From NCBI RefSeq assembly GCF_001550135.1, contig NZ_LRUE01000024.1:186001-250000 (forward strand): a DNA stretch of 64,000 bases, in the 5' to 3' direction. Under the pieces are notes generated by a model. That model was given only the letters and a program-made list of their open reading frames with translations. It did not search any database and was not told the DNA's origin. This DNA comes from Pseudoalteromonas shioyasakiensis (lineage in GTDB: Bacteria > Pseudomonadota > Gammaproteobacteria > Enterobacterales > Alteromonadaceae). Numbering within the stretch: the first letter of the stretch is position 1; each line of letters opens with the position of its first letter. A program made the position numbers and the translations under genes. Positions 1 to 8,913 of the stretch are shown here, piece after piece.

Positions 1-1
1 T

Positions 2-1018
2 GAAATCATACGATTAATTCTTGAAACAGCGCCAGAGTATAAAGTTAATCTAATTATAGGCCCTAATGCTACATCCGTTACTCAGCTACATGAGTTAGCT
101 TTAGGTAACTCGCAATTAAATTTAATTGAAGCACCTCGTTGTTTAGCCAAATACTATAAAAGCTGCACCTTGTTTGTTGGCGCTTTAGGCACGTCCTTGT
201 ATGAGCTGGCCGCGACTAAAACCCCTGCGTTAACCTTCTCAATCGCAAAGAACCAAGAAAATCAACAAACTGCATTAGATGATCTGGGGCATTATTTCCA
301 TATCGCAAACTTAATAGACTATCCGCCAGAAAAGGTTTTAAAGCTCATTTTAGCAATGCTACAAAATATAGAGCGCATCCACCTAATGCGTGAAAATGTT
401 GCTGTAAAAATTGATGGCGAAGGTGCAAGTCGTGTTGCCAAGTTAATTACTTCAGAGCTAGCTTCTAGCCAGATTACTCAAGGCAATAGCAACTTAATTG
501 AAAGCCAGCACCAGCATTTAACCGACACAATCACGTTAAGGCGAGTGGTTGATCAGGACATAAACCGCTATTTGGCAGCGAGAAACTTACCGAACAATGC
601 TTGGCGAATGACGATCACAAAAGATATCGATCAACTTGATCATTATTGCTGGTGGTTTGCTAATCGTCGCGACTCTTATGTAATGGAAGTTAAAGGTAAG
701 CCGTTACTTTACGTTTGGCATCAATTGTATGAAATAGAGCAGCAAAATTATTTAATTGGTGGTTGGTTTGCTGCAAGTGACGATGTTAATTTTGCTCATG
801 CTCAACTAGTATTAGATTGGCAACTAAAAGAGACTGAGCAAACATACCCAGATGCAATGTGGGTAGCCGTTATTAATAAAGAAAATAAGTTTGTAAATTT
901 GCTTAATCAGCGAGCAGGATTTAAATCTATTGCAGGGGATGCGAAAAAAATGGCAGTGACCCAACATTTATTTCCAAATGCTTCGATTGATGATTTTAAT
1001 TTTGTAGGAAAAGGGTGA
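2..1018 (+). CDS. PseG-like UDP-sugar hydrolase fused to a GNAT acetyltransferase domain (5' end outside window)
   Basis: The frame is open from base 2, so the gene starts left of the window and 338 C-terminal residues are visible. The first ~160 residues look like the C-terminal half of PseG, the hydrolase that removes UDP from 2,4-diacetamido-2,4,6-trideoxy-altropyranose in pseudaminic acid synthesis; the segment GALGTSLYELAATKTP followed by NQ is the family's nucleotide-sugar-binding region. The remaining ~170 residues begin with LRRVVDQDINRYLAARN and end with AVINKENKFVNLLNQRAGF, the usual opening and closing signatures of a GNAT acetyltransferase, as expected for PseH, the preceding step. 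A PseG-PseH-type fusion is therefore inferred. The PseG catalytic His lies in the missing N-terminal half. The stop is 4 bases before the next gene's GTG. Confidence 0.75.
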   Translation, partial: EIIRLILETAPEYKVNLIIGPNATSVTQLHELALGNSQLNLIEAPRCLAKYYKSCTLFVGALGTSLYELAATKTPALTFSIAKNQENQQTALDDLGHYFHIANLIDYPPEKVLKLILAMLQNIERIHLMRENVAVKIDGEGASRVAKLITSELASSQITQGNSNLIESQHQHLTDTITLRRVVDQDINRYLAARNLPNNAWRMTITKDIDQLDHYCWWFANRRDSYVMEVKGKPLLYVWHQLYEIEQQNYLIGGWFAASDDVNFAHAQLVLDWQLKETEQTYPDAMWVAVINKENKFVNLLNQRAGFKSIAGDAKKMAVTQHLFPNASIDDFNFVGKG

Positions 1019-1022
1019 GTAG

Positions 1023-2528
1023 GTGGATAAAGGTATTTATGAGTTATTTGCTACGCATGTCGCTAACAACCCCACTAAGGTAGCTGTTGTTTTTCAACAG
1101 CAAAGCGTAACGTATGATGAATTAAATCAGCAAGTTATTAAGCTTACTAGCCATTTTTTAAAACAAGGTGTTACACAAGGCCAACGTGTCGCAATATTTG
1201 CACCTAACGGTATTGAATTTATTGTTTCATTGCTGGCAATCGCTAAATTAGGTTTAGCCGCAGTGCCGTTACCTGTTAGCTTAAAAGGGCTTGCTCTAAC
1301 CGTTGCTCTTAAGAAAACCCCCGTTGCTAAGGTGATTGCTTGGCCGACCATTAGCAAATCACTTCTTGCAGATAATCTTATTGAAGCTGAAAATTTAATA
1401 ACATTAGGCCAAAGTGTTGCTAATGAAACAAATTGGCTTTGTGTTCAACAAGCTGAAGCAGAATGCTTTTTTACTGATACAATTGATACGCAAGCACCTT
1501 ACATCTTAACCATGACTTCTGGTTCTACCGGTCAACCTAAGCCAATAGTGTTGAGCCAAGCATGTAAAGTAAATAGAGCATTTGATGCGACCATAAACTA
1601 CTACGGATTAACGCCCGATGACGTTATTCTCGTAGCGACTCCTATGTACCACTCGCTAGCTCAGCGTGGTGTGCTCATGCCGTTGATGCTTGGTGCAACA
1701 ACGGTTGTATTACCAAAGTTTAATTTGAAGCTATGGCTACAAGCAATTGAACAGCACCAAGTGAGTTTTCTATTTGCCGTTTCATCTCAATTAGTAAGCT
1801 TAATTCAAAACGGCGTTGAAGGGCATGATTTGAGCTCTTTACGCTGCCTAGTATCCTCTTCGGCGGTATTAGATAAAGAGAGTAAACAAAGCTTACTTTC
1901 TTTGCTTAGTTGCCGCTTACACGAGTGTTACGGAGCTTCAGAGGTTGGTGTTGTGACTGATTTCGCGGTATCAGAACACCCTGAATTGAGCGGCAGTGTA
2001 GGCAATGCTTTACCATTTGTTACTGTGAAAATTACCGATGAGCATGGCCAAGAATTAGCTGCAACTGAAGTTGGAGAAATTTGTTGTAAAACAACAACCG
2101 GGTTTAGCGGGTATCATAAATTACCGGAAAAAACGCGAGAAGCTTATTATCTTGGTGATTTTTTCAAAACCGGAGATTTAGGTTACCTCGATGAGCAAGG
2201 CTATTTATATTATGTCGGCCGTAAAAAAGAGTTGATCTCAAGTGGGGGGATCAATGTATACCCTCAAGATATTGAAGCCGTGATAAAAATGCATAAAGAC
2301 ATTGAAGATTGCGTGGCTTTTTCAATTCCAGACTCTCAGTTTGGTGAGGTAATAAAAGTCGTTTATACGACGCTTTCGGCGTCAGTAAATGAAACAGAAT
2401 TAAAGAAGCTGTGTTTACAGCAATTGACCGATTATCAACAGCCTAGAGTGTTAGAGCAGATTGATAGTTTTGAAAGAAGTAGTTTAGGCAAAATTCTTCG
2501 TCAGAATGTAAAAGAAAGATATAGCTAG
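1023..2528 (+). CDS. Acyl-adenylate / acyl-CoA ligase (AMP-binding, ANL superfamily)
   Basis: A 501-residue ANL-superfamily enzyme that would activate a carboxylic acid as acyl-AMP and normally pass it to CoA or a carrier thiol. Visible signatures are the phosphate loop TMTSGSTGQPKP near residue 163, CYGASEVG (A5), GDLGYLDEQGYLYYVGRKKE (A7/A8 hinge) and the C-terminal catalytic Lys in SSLGKILRQ (A10), so it looks intact. The start is GTG, four bases after the preceding stop, with a purine-rich AAAAGGG just upstream, so it is probably co-transcribed with the PseG-GNAT gene. Its position in the glycan island suggests it supplies an acyl group for sugar N- or O-acylation, but the substrate cannot be read from sequence. 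Confidence 0.85.
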   Translation: MDKGIYELFATHVANNPTKVAVVFQQQSVTYDELNQQVIKLTSHFLKQGVTQGQRVAIFAPNGIEFIVSLLAIAKLGLAAVPLPVSLKGLALTVALKKTPVAKVIAWPTISKSLLADNLIEAENLITLGQSVANETNWLCVQQAEAECFFTDTIDTQAPYILTMTSGSTGQPKPIVLSQACKVNRAFDATINYYGLTPDDVILVATPMYHSLAQRGVLMPLMLGATTVVLPKFNLKLWLQAIEQHQVSFLFAVSSQLVSLIQNGVEGHDLSSLRCLVSSSAVLDKESKQSLLSLLSCRLHECYGASEVGVVTDFAVSEHPELSGSVGNALPFVTVKITDEHGQELAATEVGEICCKTTTGFSGYHKLPEKTREAYYLGDFFKTGDLGYLDEQGYLYYVGRKKELISSGGINVYPQDIEAVIKMHKDIEDCVAFSIPDSQFGEVIKVVYTTLSASVNETELKKLCLQQLTDYQQPRVLEQIDSFERSSLGKILRQNVKERYS

Positions 2529-2549
2529 AGTTGTAATAACTTTAGCTAT
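2521..2549. terminator. Candidate shared hairpin between convergent genes
   Basis: ATAGCTA at 2521-2527 and TAGCTAT at 2543-2549 pair perfectly. An inner AGTT/AACT pair extends the stem across one mismatch, with loop GTAAT. It lies at the end of the ligase gene and 18 bases beyond the stop of the opposing FkbM gene, so it could serve both strands. There is no clear T tract, so the call is tentative. Confidence 0.35.
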
Positions 2550-2566
2550 ACCTCAAAGTCTAATAC

Positions 2567-3391
2567 TTAAAGAGGTGTTAATTTTATAAACCTCATTAGA
2601 CATGGACGCCTTTCTGATATTAATAGAGCTCTATTGTCATCAGTAAAGTGGCGTAGTTCAGGGTAATTAAAGCAACTTCTATCAACCGGTTTCAATGGTT
2701 CAATTTTAAAATGTTTTGCTGCATTCATAAGCAGAGTGCGATATTTATTTATAAAATCATCTGCCCAGTTATGTATTTCAATAATGATGGTGCAATTTTT
2801 CAGTACAGCTAGGACTTCAGTAGTTAGTAATTCGAACTCAAAACCTTCGATATCTATTAACACTAGCGCGTTTTGAACATCTTCTTCAGATAGTTTTTCA
2901 AGACTCTGTAGATTTGCCTCACCGTAGATTGTTAAGCTTCCCAAAGAACCATTATTTATCCAATTTTGATGAATTACTTCCTGGCCCTTTTGGCTTTGCT
3001 CAAAGCATATAGCGTTGTTTATTTTTTTCGAATTTAGAATACCGCACGCATAATAGCCATCAGCAGCACCTATATCTATGAAGTTAGAATACTCATCTTG
3101 TTTGATATTAGAAATGATATCGAGTATTTCTTTCTCATATAGCCCAAGTAACATTGAGCCAAGATCTAATTTACCCCACCAAGTGTCCTTATTTAACTTG
3201 AGCCCTTTAAATGGACCATAAGAAACTTGGCCTTTCAATAGATCGTAACATTCTAAAGAAATCCGTTCCTGTCTCTGCTGGACGGTTTCGTTTCTCCATA
3301 TAGCTAAATTGTTATCACTAACTTTAGATTGACTATCTAGAATTGGCTTAAAATAGCTTAGTTCAGTTTCAATTAAATTTTTAATATCCAT
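2567..3391 (-). CDS. FkbM-family SAM-dependent methyltransferase
   Basis: A 274-residue class I SAM-dependent methyltransferase. The glycine-rich SAM loop reads FIDIGAADGYY near residues 105-114. It is followed by CFEQS (acidic residue for the ribose), ALVLIDIEGFEFELL (motif IV, typical of FkbM) and IIIEIHNW. FkbM-type enzymes usually O-methylate sugars or polyketides. This is the last gene of the - strand glycan cluster, 91 bases after the radical SAM gene, and could methylate the surface sugar. It is visibly more A/T-rich than pseB and pseC, which hints at separate acquisition. The substrate is unknown. Confidence 0.75.
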   Translation of the reverse strand: MDIKNLIETELSYFKPILDSQSKVSDNNLAIWRNETVQQRQERISLECYDLLKGQVSYGPFKGLKLNKDTWWGKLDLGSMLLGLYEKEILDIISNIKQDEYSNFIDIGAADGYYACGILNSKKINNAICFEQSQKGQEVIHQNWINNGSLGSLTIYGEANLQSLEKLSEEDVQNALVLIDIEGFEFELLTTEVLAVLKNCTIIIEIHNWADDFINKYRTLLMNAAKHFKIEPLKPVDRSCFNYPELRHFTDDNRALLISERRPCLMRFIKLTPL

Positions 3392-3482
3392 ATGTATCCT
3401 ATGGTTATAGTCATTAAAAAGCTGTTAATATTGAAATACATAAATAGACTAAACTCCTAGCTGAAGGGTAGCAAAGTGAGAT

Positions 3483-4514
3483 TTAATCAAATTTAGTTTG
3501 GCAGTCGATCTTTTCAGGAATAGAAAAGTCTTTAATCTCAGCTAATAGCTCTTTTCTTGACTTATCTTCAGAATATGAACTAAAGTCTCTAACCGTACAT
3601 TCAGAGCAAATACCCGTTTTCTCACTGAAGTCATATAGTGACCGTCTCATCTGGTTTAATTTTTTCGAAGTATATAGGTCAAATAGATTTTGATCAGAAA
3701 TATTACCAACATTCTCCAAGTTAAATTTGTTATCGTGAAATGATTCACAACATGGCTGAACATTACCGTCATAAAAAATTGTAAACTCACGAAACGGCCT
3801 AGCGCAAGGAGAGACTCTTTTGTTTACTTCAGCACTGTTATTCTCAAGTGTGCCGCCCCTATTTGTACCGTCCTTTCTCCAGTCTGGCCATTGAATCAAT
3901 ATTCTGACACCTTCTACATAGCATGAGAAAGAGTTGTTTAATTCAATGAAAGAAATATCTAATTCATCATCAATGAAATTATATTCAAGCCTTTTCAGTA
4001 TCTTAAGTAATCTACGCTGAATTATTGTATTATCTTGATTGACATTAGGTAACGGGTGTAATGTAACGCAAATATGATTTAACCCACTATTAGAAAGGTC
4101 CTTTAGTAAAGGTAATCGCAAAAAATCACCATTTGAGTTAAACCCAATGTGTGCAGCTGGTAGGTATTTGCGAATAGTACAAATTTTATCAGCTAGTTTC
4201 TTATCTAAAAGCGGTTCATTATAAAGGTTTAGTGATATTTTGTTATCGTATCGGATCTCTGATAATTCTTTGCAGACTTTTTCTATCAGGTTCTCTTTCA
4301 TATAAGACTGAGAGTTTTGTCTATCAGAAAAACTGACAGGGCAATAATCACACTTTCGGTTACACTCGTAAGATAACTCAAGGTTAATGACTTCAACATG
4401 TCTTTTAAATAACACTCTTTTATCAATTTCTTTTAAGTTACCTGTACTGGTATCCCCCATAAGCAATTTTAAGTTTTTCTTGCCATTGAACCCTACCATT
4501 TGAAAATAGTGCAT
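3483..4514 (-). CDS. Radical SAM protein with C-terminal SPASM-like cysteine region
   Basis: A 343-residue radical SAM enzyme. The cluster-binding CX3CX2C motif is CNRKCDYC at residues 51-58. Downstream are a TIM-barrel-like segment with LNLYNEPLLD and a C-terminal Cys region (CARPFREFTIFYDGNVQPCC, then CSEC) that resembles a SPASM or twitch domain binding auxiliary Fe-S clusters. Such enzymes act in peptide modification, cofactor synthesis and sugar or aminoglycoside chemistry. The placement between sugar oxidoreductases and a methyltransferase suggests modification of the glycan or its precursor, but nothing in the sequence fixes the reaction. It is A/T-rich like the FkbM gene. The flanking gaps hold no obvious precursor-peptide gene. 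Confidence 0.75.
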   Translation of the reverse strand: MHYFQMVGFNGKKNLKLLMGDTSTGNLKEIDKRVLFKRHVEVINLELSYECNRKCDYCPVSFSDRQNSQSYMKENLIEKVCKELSEIRYDNKISLNLYNEPLLDKKLADKICTIRKYLPAAHIGFNSNGDFLRLPLLKDLSNSGLNHICVTLHPLPNVNQDNTIIQRRLLKILKRLEYNFIDDELDISFIELNNSFSCYVEGVRILIQWPDWRKDGTNRGGTLENNSAEVNKRVSPCARPFREFTIFYDGNVQPCCESFHDNKFNLENVGNISDQNLFDLYTSKKLNQMRRSLYDFSEKTGICSECTVRDFSSYSEDKSRKELLAEIKDFSIPEKIDCQTKFD

Positions 4515-4566
4515 ACATTTTCCTTCAATAACTTTTCTGAAATATTTTTATTGTGTAGAAGAGACA

Positions 4567-5706
4567 TCAATAAACTTTGACCCACGCTTTCTCTTTTACA
4601 GAGCTATTTGCTGCAGAAAATAAATTCAAGCCGTCTTTTGCTTGCTCTAAGCCAAATACATAGTCACTTTTTTTATCTGTACCAGCTAAGTAACAGCAAA
4701 GTTCTTCGTAAATATCTGTATATAAATTAGAAAAAGCTTCAACAAATCCTGTTGGGTGACCTGGCTTCATTCGGTTATATCTAAATTGGTTAGCATACTC
4801 ACACTGTCCGGCTCTATCTAAGATTTCTCTGCGCCCGTCATTGTAGTTTAACTCTAATTCATCAGGGTTTAGTTGGAACCAACGCGCGCTTCCTTTGTCA
4901 CCGTATATTCTGATTTGAAGTCCATTGCGGTGACCTATCGCCGTTTTTGACATCCACATACTACCCTTTATGTTATTTGGGTAGTTCAGCAACATATTTA
5001 CATCATCAATTAAATTTGGGTATTGAGAATGGTTAGTAAATTGTGCGATTGTTTCCGTTGGCTCCATTTCAAGTAAGTATGTTGATAAGTGGTGTAAATG
5101 CACTCCTAAATCCAAGCAAATAGTTGGCACTTCAAAATCTTTTAAACGCCATGCTTGTGGCATCGATGGTTTACCTGCAATATCTGGCGGCCTTCTGAAT
5201 CCTTCTTGTGGCATTTCAAGGTGAATTTTTTGGATAGTGCCAAGTGCACCTTGCTTTACTAGGTGTTTCAACTCTCTGACCATCGCATAGCCACTGTAGT
5301 TGTATGTAACAGCTAGAAAGTGTTTATTTTTATCGTAGCAGGCTTCAATTTCAGCGACTTCTGCAGGGCCGGTAACAAGTGCTTTTTCGCAAATAATCGG
5401 TAAATTCGCCTTTAGAAGCGTGGTTATTACCTCAATATGATGGGGTGTTGGTGTCAGTATAACAAATGCATCAACATGGTTTTTCTCTTGCTCTACAAGC
5501 TCTTGCCAATCGTTGTATAAGTGCTTTTCTGAAACTCCCCATCTCTGCGCTGTTGCACTATTTTCATCGGGATTTCTTGAAAAGGCACCTGCAACTACTG
5601 CAAACTTGTTATCGAGTTGACTTGCGGCGAAGTGAACATAGCCTACAGCTGAGTTATTACCACCGCCAATAAAGGCAAGTTTTAATTGTTTATTGTTGTC
5701 ATTCAT
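4567..5706 (-). CDS. Gfo/Idh/MocA-family NAD(P)-dependent sugar oxidoreductase
   Basis: A 379-residue oxidoreductase with an N-terminal Rossmann fold: LKLAFIGGGNNSAVGYVHF carries the dinucleotide-binding glycines, and IICEKALV corresponds to the family's EKP catalytic motif with Ala for Pro. The C-terminal domain contains DLGVHLHHLSTYL, the usual substrate-binding His segment. I chose the ATG at 5704-5706, which has AAGG about 9-12 bases upstream; an in-frame ATG 39 bases further out lacks this. The enzyme probably oxidises, reduces or epimerises a nucleotide sugar in the same operon as pseB and pseC. The substrate is unknown. Confidence 0.8.
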   Translation of the reverse strand: MNDNNKQLKLAFIGGGNNSAVGYVHFAASQLDNKFAVVAGAFSRNPDENSATAQRWGVSEKHLYNDWQELVEQEKNHVDAFVILTPTPHHIEVITTLLKANLPIICEKALVTGPAEVAEIEACYDKNKHFLAVTYNYSGYAMVRELKHLVKQGALGTIQKIHLEMPQEGFRRPPDIAGKPSMPQAWRLKDFEVPTICLDLGVHLHHLSTYLLEMEPTETIAQFTNHSQYPNLIDDVNMLLNYPNNIKGSMWMSKTAIGHRNGLQIRIYGDKGSARWFQLNPDELELNYNDGRREILDRAGQCEYANQFRYNRMKPGHPTGFVEAFSNLYTDIYEELCCYLAGTDKKSDYVFGLEQAKDGLNLFSAANSSVKEKAWVKVY

Positions 5707-5766
5707 ATATATCTGCCTTTTTTGATCATAGCCATTTATCGGCAATCAATCATTTTTCTAAACTAT

Positions 5767-6651
5767 TTATAGTTGCCAATTTGCTGGATTGGTGAGTCTT
5801 GGATCATTTACAGTCATTTCATTGAGCACGTCGTGAGAGATTTTGATGCTGCTTTGATAGGCCTCTAAAATTTGCTCTAACTCAGACTCTGAGTTCACAC
5901 CGACAACTATTTTATCTATTTCATCTTCTTTTAAAGCATATGCAAGGCTGAGTGTTAGTGCCGATACACCAAGATGCTGCGCTAACTGATGAAATGATTC
6001 TAAATTTTGCTTCCAAGGTTTAAAGTAACTAGCTAACTCATTGATGGGCATTAATAACAAGCCTTGTAAAAAACAAGATCTAGCGTGCACTTGAGTATTG
6101 TTTTTACTTAGTAATGAAAGAGCGCCAGTGTCTTTAAAGTAGGTATCAAATGCATTATAAGGTATTTGCACAAGGTTTATTTCGCTCAACTGTGTGAAGC
6201 TATCCATCTCAGCACCTGAATACAAAGAAACTCCTTTACTCGCTAATTGATTTTCTAATTGTCGTTGTTTTAAACACGCTAAAACGGGCGCTACACCTTG
6301 TTTCTCAATGTCGCTTGCTTCGTGAAATAGGATTGCGTTTAGTTTTTGAGTTTTAAAATCTGAAAAACATTGCTCAATTAATGCAATGTAATTATCTGCA
6401 TCCTGATTAGAAAATTGCTCTTTTTGTAGAGGAGGTAACTTAGTAACTATGTTAAAGCTGTCATTAATCGAAGGATAGGATGCCAACACTTTGTGACTTT
6501 CGCCGTAACCAAGCGCGGTATCTAATGTTGTAATGCCTGCGTCTTTTGCAATATCTAAAATGGCATGAGCCTTGGCAATGCTTGGTTGACCACGCTTATT
6601 ACTGACACCGTAATTTAAGCCAAATTGCACTGTACCTAGAGCAAGCTTCAT
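5767..6651 (-). CDS. Aldo/keto reductase family protein
   Basis: A 294-residue TIM-barrel oxidoreductase beginning MKLALGTVQFGLNYGV. The catalytic tetrad of the family can be placed: Asp44 and Tyr49 in TTLDTALGYGESH, Lys71 in NIVTKLPP and His110 in AILFHEAS. The start codon overlaps the pseC stop by four bases (ATGA), so the two are translationally coupled. Members like this recur in pseudaminic or legionaminic clusters next to PseC and a Gfo/Idh enzyme. A role in making the flagellar sugar or a derivative is likely, but the exact step is not known to me. Confidence 0.8.
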   Translation of the reverse strand: MKLALGTVQFGLNYGVSNKRGQPSIAKAHAILDIAKDAGITTLDTALGYGESHKVLASYPSINDSFNIVTKLPPLQKEQFSNQDADNYIALIEQCFSDFKTQKLNAILFHEASDIEKQGVAPVLACLKQRQLENQLASKGVSLYSGAEMDSFTQLSEINLVQIPYNAFDTYFKDTGALSLLSKNNTQVHARSCFLQGLLLMPINELASYFKPWKQNLESFHQLAQHLGVSALTLSLAYALKEDEIDKIVVGVNSESELEQILEAYQSSIKISHDVLNEMTVNDPRLTNPANWQL

Positions 6652-7811
6652 ACTAAACCAATCAATGTATCGATAACTAATTGCTGCTCATCTTCTGTCA
6701 TAGTTGGGTGCAGAGGAATAGTAACAGCCTGTTTGTAGTAAGTTTCTGCATTTGGATAATCACCTTCCGAAAAGCCTAAAGCTTGATAATAAGGCTGTAA
6801 ATGGATCGGTATATAATGCAAGTGAGCAATAACTCCTTGCTCGCGCATACCTGTAATGACTGACTTGTGTTTTTCTACGTTACATTGGGTTAAACGAACA
6901 ATATATAAATGGTAGCTAGAGTAACAATCATCCGATTGTGTTAAATGAGCTAGCGTTGAATTTGCAAACGCATGGTTATATGTTGTTGCAATGTCGTTTC
7001 TCACTGATACAAAGTTGTCTAGCTGCTTTAACTGACTCAGTCCTAAAGCGGCTTGCATATCAGTCATTCTATAATTAAAACCAAGCTCTAACTGTTGATA
7101 ATACCAAGGGCCGTGACTTGGCTCGGTCATTTCTTCAGGAATATTAGTAATACCATGGCTTCGCAAGCGGCTCATTTTTTTGTTGAGCTCAGCACAGTTG
7201 GTAACCGCCATCCCCCCTTCAGCAGATGTAATTATCTTGACTGGATGAAAGCTAAACACAGTAATATCTGAATAAATACAGCTGCCAACAGGCTTATCTT
7301 TGTACTTCGCGCCAATAGCATGCGAGGCATCTTCAATAACCTTAAAACCATACTCTTTGGCAAGTGCTTTGATTGCTGCCATATCGCATGACTGACCAGC
7401 TAAATGAACAGGGATCACGACTTTAGGAAGTTGCTGGCTTTGTTTGGCTAACGTTAGCTTTTCTTGAAGCGCTGCAACAGACATATTGCCTGTTTCAAGG
7501 TCGATATCAACAAAATCGATGTCTGCGCCACAATACAGGGCGCAGTTACTCGATGCGACAAAGGAGATTGGCGACGTCCATACAATGTCACCTTTACCTA
7601 CGCCTAAAGCAAGGCAAGCAATATGTAACGCTGAAGTCGCACTGTTAGTGGCACAGGCATAGTGAGCATCACAATATTCTGCAATGGCACTTTCAAATGC
7701 TGGAACAGCAGGGCCCTGTGTTAACCAGTCAGACTTTAATACATCAATTACGGCATTGATGTCTTCTTGCGAAATACTTTGTTTGCCGTAAGGAATTACC
7801 TTATTCGTCAT
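6648..7811 (-). CDS. pseC: PseC, UDP-4-amino-4,6-dideoxy-N-acetyl-beta-L-altrosamine transaminase
   Basis: A 387-residue PLP-dependent aminotransferase of the DegT/DnrJ/EryC1 family. The N-terminal VIPYGKQSISQEDINAVID and WLTQGPAVPAFE are typical of PseC. Asp161 in IEDASHAIGA contacts the PLP ring, and Lys192 in SFHPVKIITSAEGG is the Schiff-base lysine. The enzyme aminates the 4-keto sugar made by PseB, the second step of CMP-pseudaminic acid synthesis. It starts 8 bases after pseB stops and overlaps the aldo/keto reductase start, so it is in the pseB operon. Related aminotransferases make other 4-amino sugars, but the adjacent PseB makes this assignment solid. Confidence 0.92.
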   Translation of the reverse strand: MTNKVIPYGKQSISQEDINAVIDVLKSDWLTQGPAVPAFESAIAEYCDAHYACATNSATSALHIACLALGVGKGDIVWTSPISFVASSNCALYCGADIDFVDIDLETGNMSVAALQEKLTLAKQSQQLPKVVIPVHLAGQSCDMAAIKALAKEYGFKVIEDASHAIGAKYKDKPVGSCIYSDITVFSFHPVKIITSAEGGMAVTNCAELNKKMSRLRSHGITNIPEEMTEPSHGPWYYQQLELGFNYRMTDMQAALGLSQLKQLDNFVSVRNDIATTYNHAFANSTLAHLTQSDDCYSSYHLYIVRLTQCNVEKHKSVITGMREQGVIAHLHYIPIHLQPYYQALGFSEGDYPNAETYYKQAVTIPLHPTMTEDEQQLVIDTLIGLV

Positions 7812-7819
7812 AATAAATT

Positions 7820-8821
7820 TTACAATAATGCTTGAACATTGAAGTTTTTAATTTCTTCAATACTCATATATTCAGGGTTATCAAGCGAGTTATACTCGAA
7901 ACCTTGGGTAACTTTTTTGCCTTTTTCACCAATAGCATTCACAGTAAAATCATTGCTACGACTACTGAATTTTATACCCGGAGCGATAACAAAGTGGTCG
8001 CTATATTCGTACGTTTCAAAGCATAAGTCGGCCGGGCACATGACCTCATGTAACTTTTCACCTGGTCGAATACCTATAACCTTAATTGGTAATTCAGGTG
8101 CCATTGCTTTGGCAAGATCAGTAATACGAATTGAAGGGATCTTCGGAACGAAAATTTCGCCACCTAACATACGCTCAAAGTTAGTTAAAACAAAATCAAC
8201 ACCTTGTTGCAGGCTAATCCAAAAGCGAGTCATTTCTTCATGAGTAATTGGTATATGGTCGCGGCCTTGGTCGATAAACTTTTGGAAAATAGGCACAACA
8301 GAGCCACGCGAACACACTACGTTACCGTATCTTACTACTGAAAAAGTTGTTTTATGGCCGCCAGCAATATTATTAGCAGCAACAAATAACTTGTCTGATG
8401 CAAGTTTTGTCGCACCATATAAGTTGATTGGATTCGCGGCTTTATCAGTCGACAGTGCAATGACTTTTTCTACGTTATTATCAAGGGCGGCGTCAATTAC
8501 ATTCTCTGCGCCATTGATATTAGTTTTGATGCACTCCATTGGGTTGTATTCAGCGGCTGGAACTTGTTTTAATGCTGCTGCGTGAATCACATAGTTCACG
8601 CCGCGCATAGCACGGCGAAGCCTTTCTTTATCGCGTACATCACCAATAAAATACCGCATACACGGTTGGTCAAACTCTTGCTGCATTTCAAACTGTTTGA
8701 GTTCGTCCCGTGAGAAGATAATAATCTTCTTGGGTTTATAACGTTCTAGAAGCGTTTTGACGTATTTTTTACCGAATGAACCGGTACCACCGGTAATTAA
8801 AATTGTTTTATTGTCGAACAT
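7820..8821 (-). CDS. pseB: PseB, UDP-N-acetylglucosamine 4,6-dehydratase (inverting)
   Basis: A 333-residue short-chain dehydrogenase/reductase with the NAD(P)-binding loop GGTGSFG at residues 11-17. The catalytic region ALSTDKAANPINLYGATKL carries the Tyr and Lys dyad. PseB converts UDP-GlcNAc to the 4-keto-6-deoxy-L-arabino sugar that starts pseudaminic acid synthesis. I place the start at the ATG at 8819-8821 (MFDNKTILITGG), as in known PseB proteins; an upstream in-frame ATG would add 20 unrelated residues. It is the first gene of the - strand operon, with a sigma-54 promoter about 95 bases upstream. Confidence 0.93.
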   Translation of the reverse strand: MFDNKTILITGGTGSFGKKYVKTLLERYKPKKIIIFSRDELKQFEMQQEFDQPCMRYFIGDVRDKERLRRAMRGVNYVIHAAALKQVPAAEYNPMECIKTNINGAENVIDAALDNNVEKVIALSTDKAANPINLYGATKLASDKLFVAANNIAGGHKTTFSVVRYGNVVCSRGSVVPIFQKFIDQGRDHIPITHEEMTRFWISLQQGVDFVLTNFERMLGGEIFVPKIPSIRITDLAKAMAPELPIKVIGIRPGEKLHEVMCPADLCFETYEYSDHFVIAPGIKFSSRSNDFTVNAIGEKGKKVTQGFEYNSLDNPEYMSIEEIKNFNVQALL

Positions 8822-8913
8822 AGTGTTACCCGAGTTATTTTTCATTGGCGTTTGATACGCAAAGTGAGAATTTTGACACAATTCTCAGTAATTTAACTAT
8901 TAACTAATACACT

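Noticed and set aside
3392..4566. Radical SAM plus methyltransferase as a ribosomal-peptide (RiPP) system
   Set aside because: No short precursor-peptide frame with a ribosome site is visible in the gaps 3392-3482 or 4515-4566, and no transporter or protease gene is near; the neighbours are sugar enzymes.
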